Positions 1 through 12,141 of a stretch of DNA of 64,000 bases are shown here, piece after piece (position 1 is the first letter of the stretch; each line of letters begins with the position of its first letter). This DNA comes from Typhlomys cinereus (Eukaryota > Chordata > Mammalia > Rodentia > Platacanthomyidae), in NCBI GenBank assembly GCA_023101885.1, contig JALPQD010000404.1:992001-1056000 (forward strand), given 5' to 3'. The notes under the pieces are model-generated. The model worked only from the letters and a program-made list of their open reading frames with translations. It did no database searches and was not told where the DNA came from. The position numbers and the translations under genes are program-made.

Positions 1-153
1 GGTGTTTAGTTTAGCGCAGAGAACCATATTCCCTAAGTACAGAGAATAAGTGACTATGATAAGCTCTTCCCTAAACAGGACTTCTGTGTCATCCCATACC
101 TCAAACCTTAGGGAATACAGTGGAAGAGGAGGCAATAACAGTATAAAAGTCCA

Positions 154-389
154 GGGCTGGAGAAATGGCTCAGGGGTCAAGATTTTGTATTGAAAGCAAA
201 AGGTCCTAAATTCAGATGCCAGGTCACACAGTAGAAATGCCTGGCAGAAAGGCTGTTTCAGCCTGCACTTCCCACTCTAGTGGGCAGAGCCTATGAAATC
301 CCAGAGTGAATCAAAAAGGAGGTAGAAGCAATCCAGGATGATTTCTTAAGTCACTCTCAGTCTTCCACAGTGACACACAGTGACCCCCC

Positions 390-441
<52 letters not shown>

Positions 442-491
442 CACAGAATAAATAAACAAACAAACAAATAAATAATGGCTTTTTAAAAAAA
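154..491 (+). repeat. tRNA-derived B2-superfamily SINE (DIP-like)
   Basis: It opens with a Pol III A-box-like start (gctggagaaatggctcag) resembling B2, but the body differs from mouse B2. It then runs into (CA)n and an AAATAAA-rich tail. The flanks agt-ataaaagtccag (about 140-154) and gaatataaaatccaaag (about 492-508) look like a decayed target-site duplication. The same body recurs at 34.2 kb, 52.9 kb and, on the minus strand, at 19.3, 20.5 and 58.6 kb. Assignment to the DIP family is an inference from memory of family structure. Confidence 0.75.
399..446. repeat. (CA)n microsatellite
   Basis: A nearly pure CA run with a single CG interruption. It lies inside the 3' end of the SINE, so it is probably an expanded part of the SINE rather than an independent locus. 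Confidence 0.95.
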
Positions 492-508
492 GAATATAAA
501 ATCCAAAG

Positions 509-1058
509 TGGGAGGGCTAGATGCTCCATCCATGAAATCATTAACTATATTAGCGCAGAGGACCTGAACAAGATTTTGTCTGGCAACACTTCATCATTGA
601 AAGGGATAGATCTCATGAGACACACATCTCCCTTTAGCACAGTCTGGATTAATATTGGATATGGGAGGCAGAACTACTTTCTTCTTAATATGTACCATAC
701 ATGTCCAGAAAGTGCTCAGGCACATGCTAATTTAGGAAAATCTCAATGGACCACACATGCAAAAAGAAATGAAAGAAGGGGTTGAAAAAGGTAGGTTTTC
801 AATTTGACAAGGAGGGGGATATAATCAGATAATATGACATGAAAATAAGTTCATTATGTATATGTATGAAATAGATAACATGTATTTCTATCTATCCATT
901 TATGTATATAATCTATGTCTGCCTATGTTTCTGTCATCAATCATCTATTTATGTGTCTATCTGTATCTATTCACCTGTGTACAGAATTGAGTATAAACAT
1001 CAAAGAATTCATAGATTCATTCATTGCTTTCTACCTTTGACTGTGTGCACTAAATAGT
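509..1058. other. Unassigned AT-rich sequence
   Basis: I recognise no gene or repeat family here. Positions about 860-975 are rich in degenerate TATC/TATG words. Short frames in this stretch have no coding features. Confidence 0.5.
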
Positions 1059-1167
1059 TTGTTTCACAAATACGTGAGCTATTAAAGTTTCTAGGGGGAA
1101 AGAGATTAATTGACTCACAAATATGTGAGATATTATAGTTTTTAGGGGGAAAGAGATTAACTGATTC
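1059..1167. repeat. 51-bp tandem duplication
   Basis: The block starting cacaaatacgtgag at 1065 recurs as cacaaatatgtgag at 1116. Both are followed by a shared ...agggggaaagagattaa stretch, giving a 51-bp period over about two units with a few substitutions. Confidence 0.85.
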
Positions 1168-1194
1168 ACATTTTCAGGTTACAGTTAAACTTTT

Positions 1195-1840
1195 AAGGAA
1201 GTTGTGGCAACAGGAACTTATCCCAGTCAAAATGGCTAAGATCAAAAACATGAAGAGAAAATGCTAACAAAAATGTCAGGAAAGAGAATAATTTAATTGT
1301 CAGTTGGAGTTTAAACTGGGGGAGCCATTTTGCAAATCAGTATAAAGTTTCCTCTAAGGCTAAAAATTGAACAATAATAAGACATAGTTTTACCATTCCT
1401 GGGCATATTCCCAAACCCCTCATATTCTAATACAGAAATACTTATTCTCCCATGTCCATTGTTGCCTTGTTCACAATAGCAAAATAAATGGATCAACTTA
1501 TATGTCCCTTGACTTATGAATAACGAAAATCTTTTATGTATATAGTAAGCTACTATTCAACTATCAAGAAAATTAAATTATGAAAATTGCTGCCAAATAA
1601 ATAAAGTTAGAAAATATTATACTGAGTGAGATAACCTAGAAAGAAAAATGCTTCATGTTCTCTCTTATAGGTGGATCCCAGTTTAAAACTATCAAATTTG
1701 GTCCATTTAACCAGAAATACCTGCAATAGTCAGAAGTCCAATTAGACCATCAAGCAAGAGGTGGAAGAACATGCAGAAGAAGGATCTTAAAAAACAGAAA
1801 GTTTTAATAAGATAGAAAATGTGAGAGTGGGGTAATGAGT
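1195..1840 (+). mobile_element. Old L1 ORF2 3' end fragment
   Basis: Diverged but collinear with the ORF2 C-terminal region of the full-length L1 at 42.1 kb. It holds a valid match to the tcaaaatggctaagatc block, the cttgttcacaatagcaaa block, the tgagtgagataacc block and tataggtggatccca at the end of ORF2. Many indels leave no reading frame. Confidence 0.75.
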
Positions 1841-2164
1841 GGATATTGTAGAGAATGAGCTGATATATTTAATTAAATCAAATATACACAAAAATCTATT
1901 AAAAAGTGGGTAATTAACATAAAGAATATTTTTAAATATATAAGAGCATGTCTTGGTCAACTGAGTAAACTGTAAAACTGATGACCTTTAACATGTATTT
2001 TCATTATGTGACATATTATTAATAGACTAAAATATTACCCTAAATACAATTTTTCTTTCACACTTTGTAGGTTGATACTGAACTCTGTAGATTTAGAAAA
2101 AACAAGTTAATTATAAAGCAACAGTGAATTAAATGCTAATTTGGTGAGTTCAAATGGATGAGGA
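1841..2164. other. Unassigned AT-rich sequence
   Basis: AT-rich DNA that may include the decayed 3' UTR of the preceding L1. I see nothing else in it. Confidence 0.4.
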
Positions 2165-2515
2165 AAATGTACAAATATTTTTGTGTGTGTACATGCAAGT
2201 GTGTGTGCAGGTATGCATGCCCATCTACAAGTGTGTAAAATACACTGGAAGAAATATAGTGTCCTTATACAGTTGTATGCCTTATACTCTTGAAGCTGGG
2301 TTTCTCACTGAATTTGTGGCTTATTGATTTCATGATAGGTTATATGGACAACAAACTCCAGTGATTCTGTCTACTTAACTTTCAACCTACTCGAATTGTT
2401 GGGTTACAGGTATATATTCACATGTTATTTACATAGATGCTTGTGATCTGAATTCAGGTCTTCATGTTTGCAAAGCAAGCACTCTTATTTGATGAGTCAT
2501 TTATCCAGTCCTACA
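2165..2515 (-). repeat. B4-like SINE
   Basis: Read on the plus strand it ends with gaattcaggtcttcatgtttgcaaagcaagcactc...gagtcatttatccag, the reverse complement of a tRNA-like B4/B2 head. It also contains a diverged gggttacaggt block. The TG-rich left side (2179-2211) is the SINE tail side. Confidence 0.6.
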
Positions 2516-3105
2516 AACATTTCTTGATGTAATTGACTTCATTTTCTTATGTCAGTATATTGAAAACACTAGTGTGATTGAAGTTAAAATTAACATGCCA
2601 TTGATCTTGTTACTTATATAAGTTCCATTGAAATTTCTATTCTGTTATTGTTAGGATTACATAATTTCATGCAATGTATCTACAAAGCACTTTAAAATAA
2701 ATAATAGAGATAATTTATACAGCATTCATACATATGAAGCACTACATATGTATAAAATATAGCAAGACCATGGCCACAATACACAAAGCATTTATGCAAC
2801 ATGTTTAACACATTAATTCTATTCAAAAGGGGTTTGTTGATAAAAATTAGTATTATATCTAAGCCAGCCCTTTGGTAAAATGGTACATAGTAAAAAATCT
2901 TCTTCAGAACAATGAGTTTGCTACTTCAATGCTACTTTTATATTCCAATAGAAACTAGATAGAGACCTCATCTATAATTCAATGATTTAGTGATTGTTAG
3001 ATGAAGTAAATAAAAGGAATGTGTCTATATTATCTCTGTCTTTCAGGGACTTATGGAGAAACTATTATAAATAAATTTATGAGAAAACTTATATTTGTTT
3101 AATAT
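2516..3105. other. Unassigned AT-rich sequence
   Basis: No repeat family or open frame that I can support. Confidence 0.5.
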
Positions 3106-3116
3106 TACAGACCTTT

Positions 3117-4048
3117 TTTAATACATTTTTATTATTTCCACTCATACAAACTTAATAGGTAGACCAGTTCCCTCCCTCCCTCCTCCTCCCCCCGAACCCC
3201 CTGCTCCCCCTTCCCTCCCTCCCCATCCCCCAATGTCTCCCCCCAATTCCCAGAGAGTCCTTTATTGTGTATGCTTAACTCTCTTCTGGGTCCTCCTCTC
3301 CGATGACGTTCAAGGACCCAGTGGCATTTCCCTGAACCCTTTCTCATGTTCCCCTTAAGCATAGGAACACTACTGTGGCTGTCAATCCCTTGCCTCCAAG
3401 GATCTTGGTGCCTTTAGCTGATGCTAGACTTTGTGAGGTCAATAGTGTGTTGGACATTGCGCAGGGCATGCAAAGTCCTATTATGATTGTTTCGGCCCTA
3501 ACTAGTGTGGAGAATCTTACAAATCATTGCTCCCCCCATCCTTTTGCTCTTACAATCTTACCGCCCCCTCTTCTGCAAATGTCCCTGAGCTTCAGGATGG
3601 GGAGAGATTAGGCTGGCCTAATTCTAGGTGGTTGATATAGAGTCTCTGAAGTCTGGATTGTGGTTTGTTGATTTTCTTTTGCAGTTTTGCTGCTCCTGCA
3701 ATGCCCTTCACTCCATCCTGGTGGGCACTGTATGTCACCCCCTGGTCAGAGACAAAAAGCTGTTAAACTGGAGTCTTGTTATAATAGCACATTCAAGGTA
3801 GATGTAATAAAAGTAGGAAACCTCAGTGAGGGAGGGGTCACTCACCCATTTGCAAAATGATTACTTTTTATCTGCCAGACTATATGCCCTCCCCTTCTGG
3901 TGAGATCATACCCCCTCAATTGTACATGATCAGGAACGGATGTCTGTGAACTTTACCAGGTGTCACATTACTTACTTGCATTCCTTGATGGAGGCCTATT
4001 TTCTCTGCTGTAACATGGTCCCCTCTCTTCTTGGGTCTGGTGTGGCTC
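3117..4048 (-). mobile_element. 5'-truncated L1, 3' UTR
   Basis: Begins with the poly-T side and ...ttatttccactcatacaaactt, the reverse complement of the L1 3' terminus seen at 48.46 kb. It then shows the C-rich (G-rich on the element strand) tract typical of L1 3' UTRs and runs collinearly with about 47.55-48.47 kb in reverse. It is flanked by an 11-bp TSD, TACAGACCTTT, at 3106-3116 and 4049-4059. It was truncated on insertion and contains no coding sequence. Confidence 0.93.
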
Positions 4049-4059
4049 TACAGACCTTT

Positions 4060-7019
4060 ATATTTAAAGGGAAATTGCGTTTCATTTTCAATTAGAGACA
4101 AATAAAACTGTATCTAAAGAAGATATATAAAATAATATTACTAGGATTCCAGTAGAGCAATATATAGGTTCCTTTTTCATGTTACTTTAGTGAAACAATC
4201 ACACATATTTATAAATTTTAAACTGTTCATTTTTATGAAAATTATATAATTTGTCATCTAGAAATAAAATATGACATTCTGTCATATTTCTGAAACATTC
4301 TAAAATAATTTAGTAGTTATCAAATATTTACATGTTATATATTTTAGAACCAATTGTGAGAAAATTGCAAATTAAAAATGACATTAACTGTCAAAAGTAC
4401 GGCTAAAGATGTAGATTTCTATTACAATTCTTAAATTAAAACTGTATCAATAATGGATTTGAGTTTAACTCTAAGGTTTTAAAGAACCAAAAGTAGCATT
4501 TCTTCAACTTTTACAGTAAAAACTCAAATTAAGCAAAATGAATAAACTCCAGAGATATAGATGCCGCTAAATATTGTTACTATCACCAACACTATGACAT
4601 CACACATTTCTAAAAATTTTAATATGGCTTTTTCCTACTAAAGGTAATTACAATGAAATAAAATAAAATGTTTACCCAAACTATAGAGTGATTTTTTTCC
4701 ACTTACTAGCTGAGGTTATTTACTGGTCAGCAATAGAAAGCTAGATCATGAATGTTGTGATAGTGGACAGACAACCAAACACTTGAGTAGACACCATCTC
4801 ATACTAAAACAAATAGTTTTTGGTGTAATTGATGACACACTCAGAAAGGCAAGCAGATTTGGGAATATAGTATGGAATCCCCAAGGTCTTTAGAAATAGA
4901 GAGTAACTATTTGCTCTTGTATGTGTCTTTCTCCAAAAATCTCGACAGTTTAACAGCCACAAATATGGGAAATAATCTCAAGAAATAGCCTTCTTGTTAC
5001 TGGACTGTGGCAGAAAAGCAACAGCCACGAGTTGGCAAAAGAATCTTTGTCAACAATCTTTTCCTCTGGGCCCAGCACAAACATAAAGCCTGAGTCCATG
5101 AAAGGACAACACTATTGTACTTTGGAAACTGGTGAACGGCTCATTACATCTGAGAAAATAAAATGAGCCTAGAAGGCCTACTCTTGGAGAAAGAAGTTGA
5201 TTACACATTGAATCTGCTACCAATATTTTAGCCAAAATATTTGGCACCCTTAATCGCAACATTAAATCACGTACCCCAGTACCAAGGTGAAAAGTTTTGA
5301 AAAGCAATCAGTGAAAGAATACAGCTGAGGTTGACAGGAATAAAAGTCAGCAGAGAAACCCTGAGCTATACTACTAAAAGAAATTCTAAAACTCAATTCT
5401 AGGAGAAATTTCTTTGGTAATCATTGATCATCAAAAGACAGAGGAATAATATTTTGAAAGTATTTTGAGTACCACCTGATGAAAAGTGTTGCTCAGCAAA
5501 TGGATTTCACATTACCTGAGGCATATTGCACAAAGGGCTGAGCATAGTAATTGTCAGTTCTTCATAAAAGCAACAACGCTGGTTTAACCCACTGACCATT
5601 CTGAAGTCCTTCCTTGATCTTAAACAAGGGCCAAAGGTCAGAGTTTCATGTATATGAAATATTCAAAAAACATTACATCCAAGGCCAGGAAAACAAGGTC
5701 TCAGAAGTGCCGATTTCTCCTGATTTGACAAACTGATTGTCTAAACATGCGCTGGAATAGGGATGCTCTCATTTCCCTATCTCTACTTTCACTAATCAGA
5801 AGTCCTTCACACAAACTTTCAACCTGATCTGCAGCTCTTGTTTTATATTCATCCATAAAAATAAAGTTTCAGGAAGTGGGCAGTGGACACTTCACTTTTT
5901 CATAGCAGGAGACTGTGATCTTTCCTTCGGCACTTGATCTTCTTATCTTGTCTCCTATGAATTATTCTTCTTCACTGGTTGCATTTCAGCCTGCCCTAAG
6001 AGTTTATCTGTAAGTATATTATCTTTGAGATGTTTTTACAGAGTAAGAAGAAAGTCATGAACATTTTATACACTTACAAAAATGTTTATGAGGAAATAAA
6101 ACTGATTTCAAATTTTTGTCTTCAGAGTAAATAAGAGAAAGAATTTCTTGACTAACAAACAGAGAATTAATTGTCCACAGATGTATAAATTTGTAGTTCC
6201 TGGGAATTTAACAAAAATGAAACTCTTCTTTGTATAATGATGGAGATGGACAGTCTTACGCATTTTCAAAATGCTTAAGAGTATAGATCAGAAAATGTAT
6301 TTTACAAAAAAAATTGAATTCAGAAGCATGTGGAAGGAAACAAGAAATGAAAATTTCAGCAATTTTTCTAACTCATCAAACAATCACATAATCATATTGA
6401 ATGCAGATAAACGAGAAAGTGGATCTAGAATAAGTTATTTGTTTGGATATAGTAAACATAAAAATAACTGCATGCAATCAAGGAACTCCAGTTGTTATAT
6501 GTGTTTTTTGCTAAAATTTATTCCTTTGTTGTTGAACTGGATTGGAATATAAAAAAATAATTTGTCTTTGAAAAATGTGGATACACAACAAGATGCTGAA
6601 ATAAATATAGATATGTGCAGTATTTATTTCATTGCTTATTTCTTTAGAGAGAAAAATACTATAGTGACAATTAACTATTTCTAGCATAAAGATATTAAAT
6701 TGAAGAAAGCACCACTCCTTGAAGAAAATTTTAGGGTTTGAAAGAGAAAATGAAAGACAAACTAATGGTGTATGTGATGCCAAAACCCAAAATTTACATA
6801 AAAGAGGTGATGTTTGAGAAATATTGAATATCACTTGGGTATATAAGTCATCTTTGAAAGAGATTCTAATGTTCTTAGACTGTAACAGCAAAATAAAGAT
6901 TAAATTTCAACATGACTCAAAGGTTATAATAGTTGCCACTTCTAAAGGTGGTAAATGAACATAGAGGCAAAAATTTCACAGTGAAATACTTTTAAAGCAA
7001 ATTATATATTATATCACAT
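4060..7019. other. Unassigned non-coding stretch
   Basis: About 3 kb, mostly AT-rich. Positions about 4860-5900 are somewhat less AT-rich. I checked that part for a processed pseudogene and found no recognisable protein in any frame. Short frames (for example 5050-5307 minus, 6271-6552 plus, 6511-6891 minus) lack domains and look like chance frames. Confidence 0.5.
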
Positions 7020-7680
7020 AGATATTTACTCAGGTCAAATTTGGCTTCAAACCAGAAGTGCAAGAATGGTTTGGTATATGCAAATCAATACATGTCAAGT
7101 AAGTGGATTCAAGTTCAGAAATCATATGATTATTTCAATAGATGCAGAAATGTCTTGACAAAATTCAACATTCCTTTCTGATTAAAGACCTGAAGAAGCT
7201 AGGACTAAAAAAATGCATATGTCAACTTAACCAAGTCTACATACAAAAAGTCTATAAGCCAATATTATACTTAAAGGGGAAAAGAAGAAATATTTCCAAT
7301 AAAATCATTATCAGATACAGGTGTCTACTCTCATCTCTCTTATTTAACATAGTGCTTGAAGTTTTGACTGGAGCAAAACCAAAAGGAAATAAAATGGATA
7401 TAAATAGGGAAAGAAGTCCAAATATTCTTGTATGCATATTATATGGGTCTAAATATATATCACAAGATTGTATAAGTAAAGCTGGTTAGGAAATCATAGG
7501 AGATCAGTGATAGTGTGCTGAGTGTGAAAAAAGAGAGGAGGAGAAATTATGGAGTAAGGTGGGGGAATTACTCAAAGTGTATTATGGATTTGTGTGAAAA
7601 TGTACTTATGCAACTCAGTACCATGTACAATGAATATACATCCTTGGGAAAGAATAATTTATAAAGAACAATATCTATTA
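7020..7680 (+). mobile_element. Old L1 fragment: reverse-transcriptase region plus 3' end
   Basis: Positions about 7040-7400 are collinear with the L1 ORF2 RT region: atgcagaaa...gacaaaattcaaca, then the tatttaacatagtgcttgaagt block. The segment is AT-shifted and frame-broken. At about 7540-7670 the sequence resembles an L1 3' terminus (tcaaagtgtattatg, then accatgtacaatgaatatac), so much of ORF2 is deleted in between. Confidence 0.7.
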
Positions 7681-7957
7681 AGATTAACACCAACATTTCT
7701 AAGTGAACCAACTCTAAAGCTGCATTTTCTAGTTTTTGTTATGTTAGTTATGATATGTTAGTACAAATATTTTGGAGTTGTTTCTTCATATATAAAATAA
7801 AGGTATAATATAGGGAAAGAAAAAGAGGTAAATAATTTAAGTAGGGAACTAGCAGAAAGAGTAAACAGGATAGTCCTCAGCTGTTCAATAAGTCCTTTAT
7901 CCATGACTTCTGACCACACAACTATCATTCTTTAGATCATGAAATTCTGCTATGTTT
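7681..7957. other. Unassigned short AT-rich stretch
   Basis: I see no recognisable feature. Confidence 0.4.
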
Positions 7958-8072
7958 GGAGAAGGAGGAGGAACAGGAGGATCAAGGAGGGGGCGAGGAG
8001 GAAGGGGAAGAGGAGGAAGGGAGGGAGAGGAGAGAGGAAGGGGGAGGAGGAGAAGAGGGGGAGGAGGAGGAG
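7958..8072. repeat. Polypurine (GGA-rich) tract
   Basis: About 115 bases of almost pure G and A on the plus strand, dominated by GGA and GGGA words. It produces spurious Glu/Gly/Arg-rich frames on plus and Pro-rich frames on minus. It may be a decayed L1 3' UTR G-rich tract or an independent simple repeat. Confidence 0.9.
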
Positions 8073-9504
8073 TCATCGTCATCTTTGTCCACAAAGACTA
8101 AAGTTTATACAAGAAGCTCCTCCAAAACTCCAGCATGGGAGCAATTTCCTCATGTGGAAATTACTTCTGATTTTGAGTGCAAGCTTTTAACAGTTGGAGT
8201 GCAGGAGGAAGGAATTTTGGGTTGACCAGTTGGTTCTGTTCTGCCCCAAAATGACTAGGAGTCTGTCCACTTGTCTGTTTTCCTTATCAGATCCCATTAA
8301 CATTCTTGGTGGGGTCTCAGGTTGAGATCTGTTTCAGATCTCAGATCTATCAAGTGGAGTCTCTGGTTCTGGATCTACCATCCATTACTAAAAATAAGCT
8401 TGAAATATGGTTTTTAAAAGTATATAAGAATTTGTCTCAGTAATAATTTAATAAAGCTAAGTTCTGTTATGATTTGATGTCCTAAAATTGCTATTTCTCC
8501 CTTACTAGTGAACTAAAAAGAATCACTCAAATCTGGATCTGAGAACTTTAGCCCACCTGAGTGTGACTGATTGTTACGTGGTTGCCATGGAGAGGGAATC
8601 TTTCTCTTTACTTTGCCAGGTACTTTGTTTGCTGTGCTGCAGCTGCTGCCCCAGTTTGGCATTCTGCTTTGGAGAGAAAGAGTGAAAAAGAAAACAAATA
8701 TGAATACTAGTGTTTTGTATTTATCTTTCAATTTTTTTTCTTTGATGATTTTATAGGAGATATTGCCAGGATAATTTTTTAAGTTGTCATGTTTGAAACC
8801 ACAGAAAATGAGACATAAAATATATGTTATAAATGCTTCACTTCTGCCGATTTATATAGTGTGGTTGGTAGCCATGCAGTCTATATTTACACAGATAACT
8901 TCAGATTTTACCTTTATAATGCTAGAAATATCTTCCTTCAAATCAGGTGCCTACTGATTAGAGTCAAACCAATCTCCTACATAGAGATCACACAAATTTC
9001 TGTTCCTACATTATGTAAACAAAATAAATCTTATTTACACATTATTAAACAATCTTAATTATAAATTCTGATATTGTGGAAGCAATGAAGTGTTGCTAAT
9101 ATTTAGTATAAAAAAGAACAATATCTAACCATGTACCAAAACATTAATTCTTCATTGACTGAAAACAATGTCACGAATTCACTTTACAGAATTTTACTAC
9201 ATTTAATTCTTTACTTTACCTAAATTTTTATTGTGCTTATAACTAGCGTTCATGTTCATACTTCACATATGTCACCAAGATCTGCACTGAGCAAACTTAT
9301 ACTATTCTTGTCACCCTGGCTTCCTCTAATGCTTTCTTGATTCTTGATCTATTGTGTTCCCTCTAGTGAGCTGCTGCTTCACCTTCATTACCCCTTCCTA
9401 CAGCAGTGTCCCTTTGTGAGTTCTTCCTAAGTACTCTCAAGTTTCCAACTCCCTTGGAATTTATCAAAATAGCAGTTTACATCTATTATACTAACCCATG
9501 AATT
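8073..9504. other. Unassigned non-coding stretch
   Basis: No convincing gene. A cluster of agatct words occurs at about 8323-8350. The minus-strand frame at 8513-8731 has no recognisable domain. Confidence 0.4.
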
Positions 9505-9590
9505 CTTTGAGGATAGGACTGTGTATTTGTCTCTGCCTCTCCATTGCTGAACTACAGCATAGTTCTTATCGCCTAAAAGCTAGTCAATGG
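9505..9590. repeat. Possible ancient MIR/L2-type fragment
   Basis: The segment gaggataggactgtgtatttg...ctgaactacagcatagttc resembles the widespread mammalian 'gagggcagggactgtgt...agcacagtgcc' signature of old L2/MIR elements. It is short and diverged. Confidence 0.35.
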
Positions 9591-9725
9591 TTTTCTTTTA
9601 AATCATTAGGTAAATCATTAGGTAAATTTTCATTAAGAATATAGTATTATTATCTAGAATGAATGAAGTTTCTTCCTTCTTGATATTTAGGCAAAGAGAA
9701 TATTTTCCATAATTTTCAAAATAAT

Positions 9726-9782
9726 TCATATGTATATATACATATATATGTATATATATGTGTATATATAAATATTCATATT
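9726..9782. repeat. TA-rich alternating repeat
   Basis: A run of tatatacatatatatg-type words, largely self-complementary. Confidence 0.85.
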
Positions 9783-9914
9783 TCAGGAATATATACATGA
9801 CATACTGGAATTATAAGGGTTTCTTCATAAGAAATGGATGAAAATTGTCTAAGGGAAAAAGTCTCATTAATAAAACTGCATGGAACATGTGGTTCAGAAT
9901 TGGGGCAACTGTCA

Positions 9915-10030
9915 GTGTGATGGTTAGCTCAGATACCAACTTGACTGCAAGGAAGTAGGACCCTGTGAGTAATTATCTAGTTACAGTGAACCTCTGGGAA
10001 GCCTGAAGGAGGTTGTCTCTATTGCATAAT
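9915..10030 (+). repeat. Fragment of medium-reiterated rodent repeat
   Basis: Contains a 'gataccaacttgac' head and a '...gaagcctgaaggaggttgtct' block, like the copies at 29.5, 39.7, 57.2 and 60.6 kb. The family name is uncertain; it resembles RMER-type rodent repeats. Confidence 0.4.
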
Positions 10031-10179
10031 TGATGTAGGAAAATGCAGACAATGGTTGAACCTACACTGGCTTAGTAATGCAAAAATCCTTAGTTTTCAT
10101 CACATTTCACCCTGCCTGCATCATATAATCTGTGGTTTTAGAGGAAAAAATACTATCATTGGCCTAAAATCCTGTGTGC

Positions 10180-11250
10180 TAAACCTATTCAACTCTCTCA
10201 TCTTCAATCCTTTTAAACTACTGATCTTTTCACTGGGTCCATAGTTTTGTTTGTCCATGTTGTTATATAGTTGAAATCACATAGTACATAACCATTTCAG
10301 ATAGATTTCTGCCACTTAGTACTGTGTTTATGATTGATTCAAATTTGTTCATATACAAATTTGTTTGATAACTTGTTTTCAACAGTTGAGTAATATCTTA
10401 TTTTCTGAAAATACCATGATTCATTTACCCATTTCCCTGCTGAAGGACATCCTGTTTGCTTTCACATTCTGGGGAATATAATAAAGCTCCTAAAAACATT
10501 GATGTACAGATTATAGTGCAGGCACAAGTTTGTAATTCTTTTGCATAAATGCCAAGGAACTTGACTACTGGATCATACAGTGAGAGCATATTTTGTATAA
10601 AAGAAAGCACCAAACCATTCTGTAAAATGGTCATGAAATTTTGAATAGTTATCAGCAGTCACTGGGTATGTTTCTCCAGATCACTGTGAACATTTGGTGG
10701 TGGCAGTGTTATAGATTTTGGTCATTCTAATACACATGTATTTATATGCCATAATTATTTAACTTCTGAATTCCTTAATAATATATGATGTCAAACATTT
10801 TTCCATTGGCTTACTTACTATCTGTGTATCATTTTTAGCGAAACATCTGTTAGGGTTATTGAGTCCTTTTTAAATCAGACTGCTAATTTTTTTATTTTTT
10901 AAAGGATCACTTGAATATTTTGGGTGGATAGTTCTTAATCACATGTTTTATGCAAATATTTTCTCCTAATCTTCAGATTGGCTTTTCATTAACTTGGTAT
11001 TGTTTTCCTCAGAGGTTTCAATTTAATACAAGTCAGTTTAACTAATATTTCAATGATATGTTGTAATTTTACTACTGTAACTAAAAACACACATACCCAT
11101 GATGTATAGGGTATATAATGAAGATATGAGAGCAAATATTTTTGTGACATTACTGGATTTTGTTTGAATTTCAAGTGAGAAAAGAGAGTACCTACAATCT
11201 GCATCTCAACAATGAAAGAGCATCCCTTGTTCATGTTATATTTTGATCAG
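10180..11250 (-). mobile_element. Old L1 fragment (L1M-like), minus strand
   Basis: Recognisable reverse-complement L1 3'-region words: 'cataaccatttcag...', 'catttacccatttccctgctgaaggacat', 'ggatcatacagtgag', and 'attttctcctaatcttcagattggcttttcatt'. It is strongly diverged with no frame, as expected for an old mammalian L1. Confidence 0.75.
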
Positions 11251-11449
11251 GGCTGCAACACTTGAGTTTGAGTCTCAATAGCACTATTTCCAAACAGTTT
11301 AAGGTTGTATTCAGGATATTTCTTATATGTTATTTTAACTATCATTAATTTTTTCAGCCAAAAGAAAAGTATTCTGCATGTCTCTTATTTTATTTTGGAT
11401 AATGATTTTTATATTTGAAATATTCCATATCTTCCACTTTTTTCAGATA

Positions 11450-11590
11450 CAGACTCACCCTTTGGCTGACTGAGACTTTTATTTTCACATAGAATCTCAT
11501 TCTGCAGCTCTTTGTGGCGACCAGGATGACCTTAAATTCTTAGCAATCCTCATGTGTCAGTCTCCAAAGTCCAGAGCTCATTGTCAGGAA
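11450..11590 (-). repeat. Possible B1-like SINE, strongly diverged
   Basis: The order 'agaatctcattctgcagctctttgtggcgaccaggatgacctt' followed by 'cagtctccaaagtccagagc' mirrors a reverse-complement B1 (gtagccctggctgtcctggaact...). Low identity. Confidence 0.4.
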
Positions 11591-12141
11591 GCAAGGAACA
11601 TGTTTTATCCATCATTTGAAACTTCAAGTAACCAAACGATGTGTACTATTTTCATATGATATACACATTTACATATAAGCAAATGATTGCACATTTACAT
11701 ATAAGCGAATGATTGCATAAGTTCAACACTTGAAGCATTGTGAAATGAATTCCTTGTCATAAATTTGTTAATTTTGTAACACATAGGAATAACGTGCAAA
11801 AATCACTTCAGTACAAATAATGACCTTGAAATGTTTTTATTTAAGTTGTATACTTTCTCTCCATCTGAGAAATACAGTCAATTCATCATTTGCCCTTGTC
11901 AGCTTAATGATTGCTAGTGTTCTTATAATTTCATTTTATAGTTATACCTATGAAAGATAAAATCATTTTAATCATTAATATTTTATAGAATACAAATTTG
12001 GAACCCTCACTAAAAATTCCACATACCATAGTGATTATCAGTTTGTCAAAGTCACTTTAAAAATAAATGAGAATATGATAAATTGCAACTGCACTGTCAC
12101 CATTTTACTTTAAAAGATGTCAATCAACTCTGTTTAAAAAA
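11591..12141. other. Unassigned stretch with a 26-bp tandem duplication
   Basis: The word cacatttacatataagc starts at 11664 and again at 11690, each followed by aatgattg, giving two 26-bp units that differ by one base. The rest is AT-rich with nothing recognisable. Confidence 0.6.

Noticed and set aside
5050..5307. Possible processed pseudogene in the less AT-rich 4.9-5.9 kb segment
   Set aside because: I translated it by eye in several frames and found no family I recognise. A protein search could still change this.
7939..8225. Acidic Glu-rich frame resembling a nuclear acidic protein
   Set aside because: It is a translation of the polypurine tract, and parallel frames are equally open.
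8513..8756. Overlapping plus and minus frames around 8.6 kb, briefly considered as a coding exon
   Set aside because: No domain, no clear splice signals, and both strands are open over about the same interval, which fits chance.
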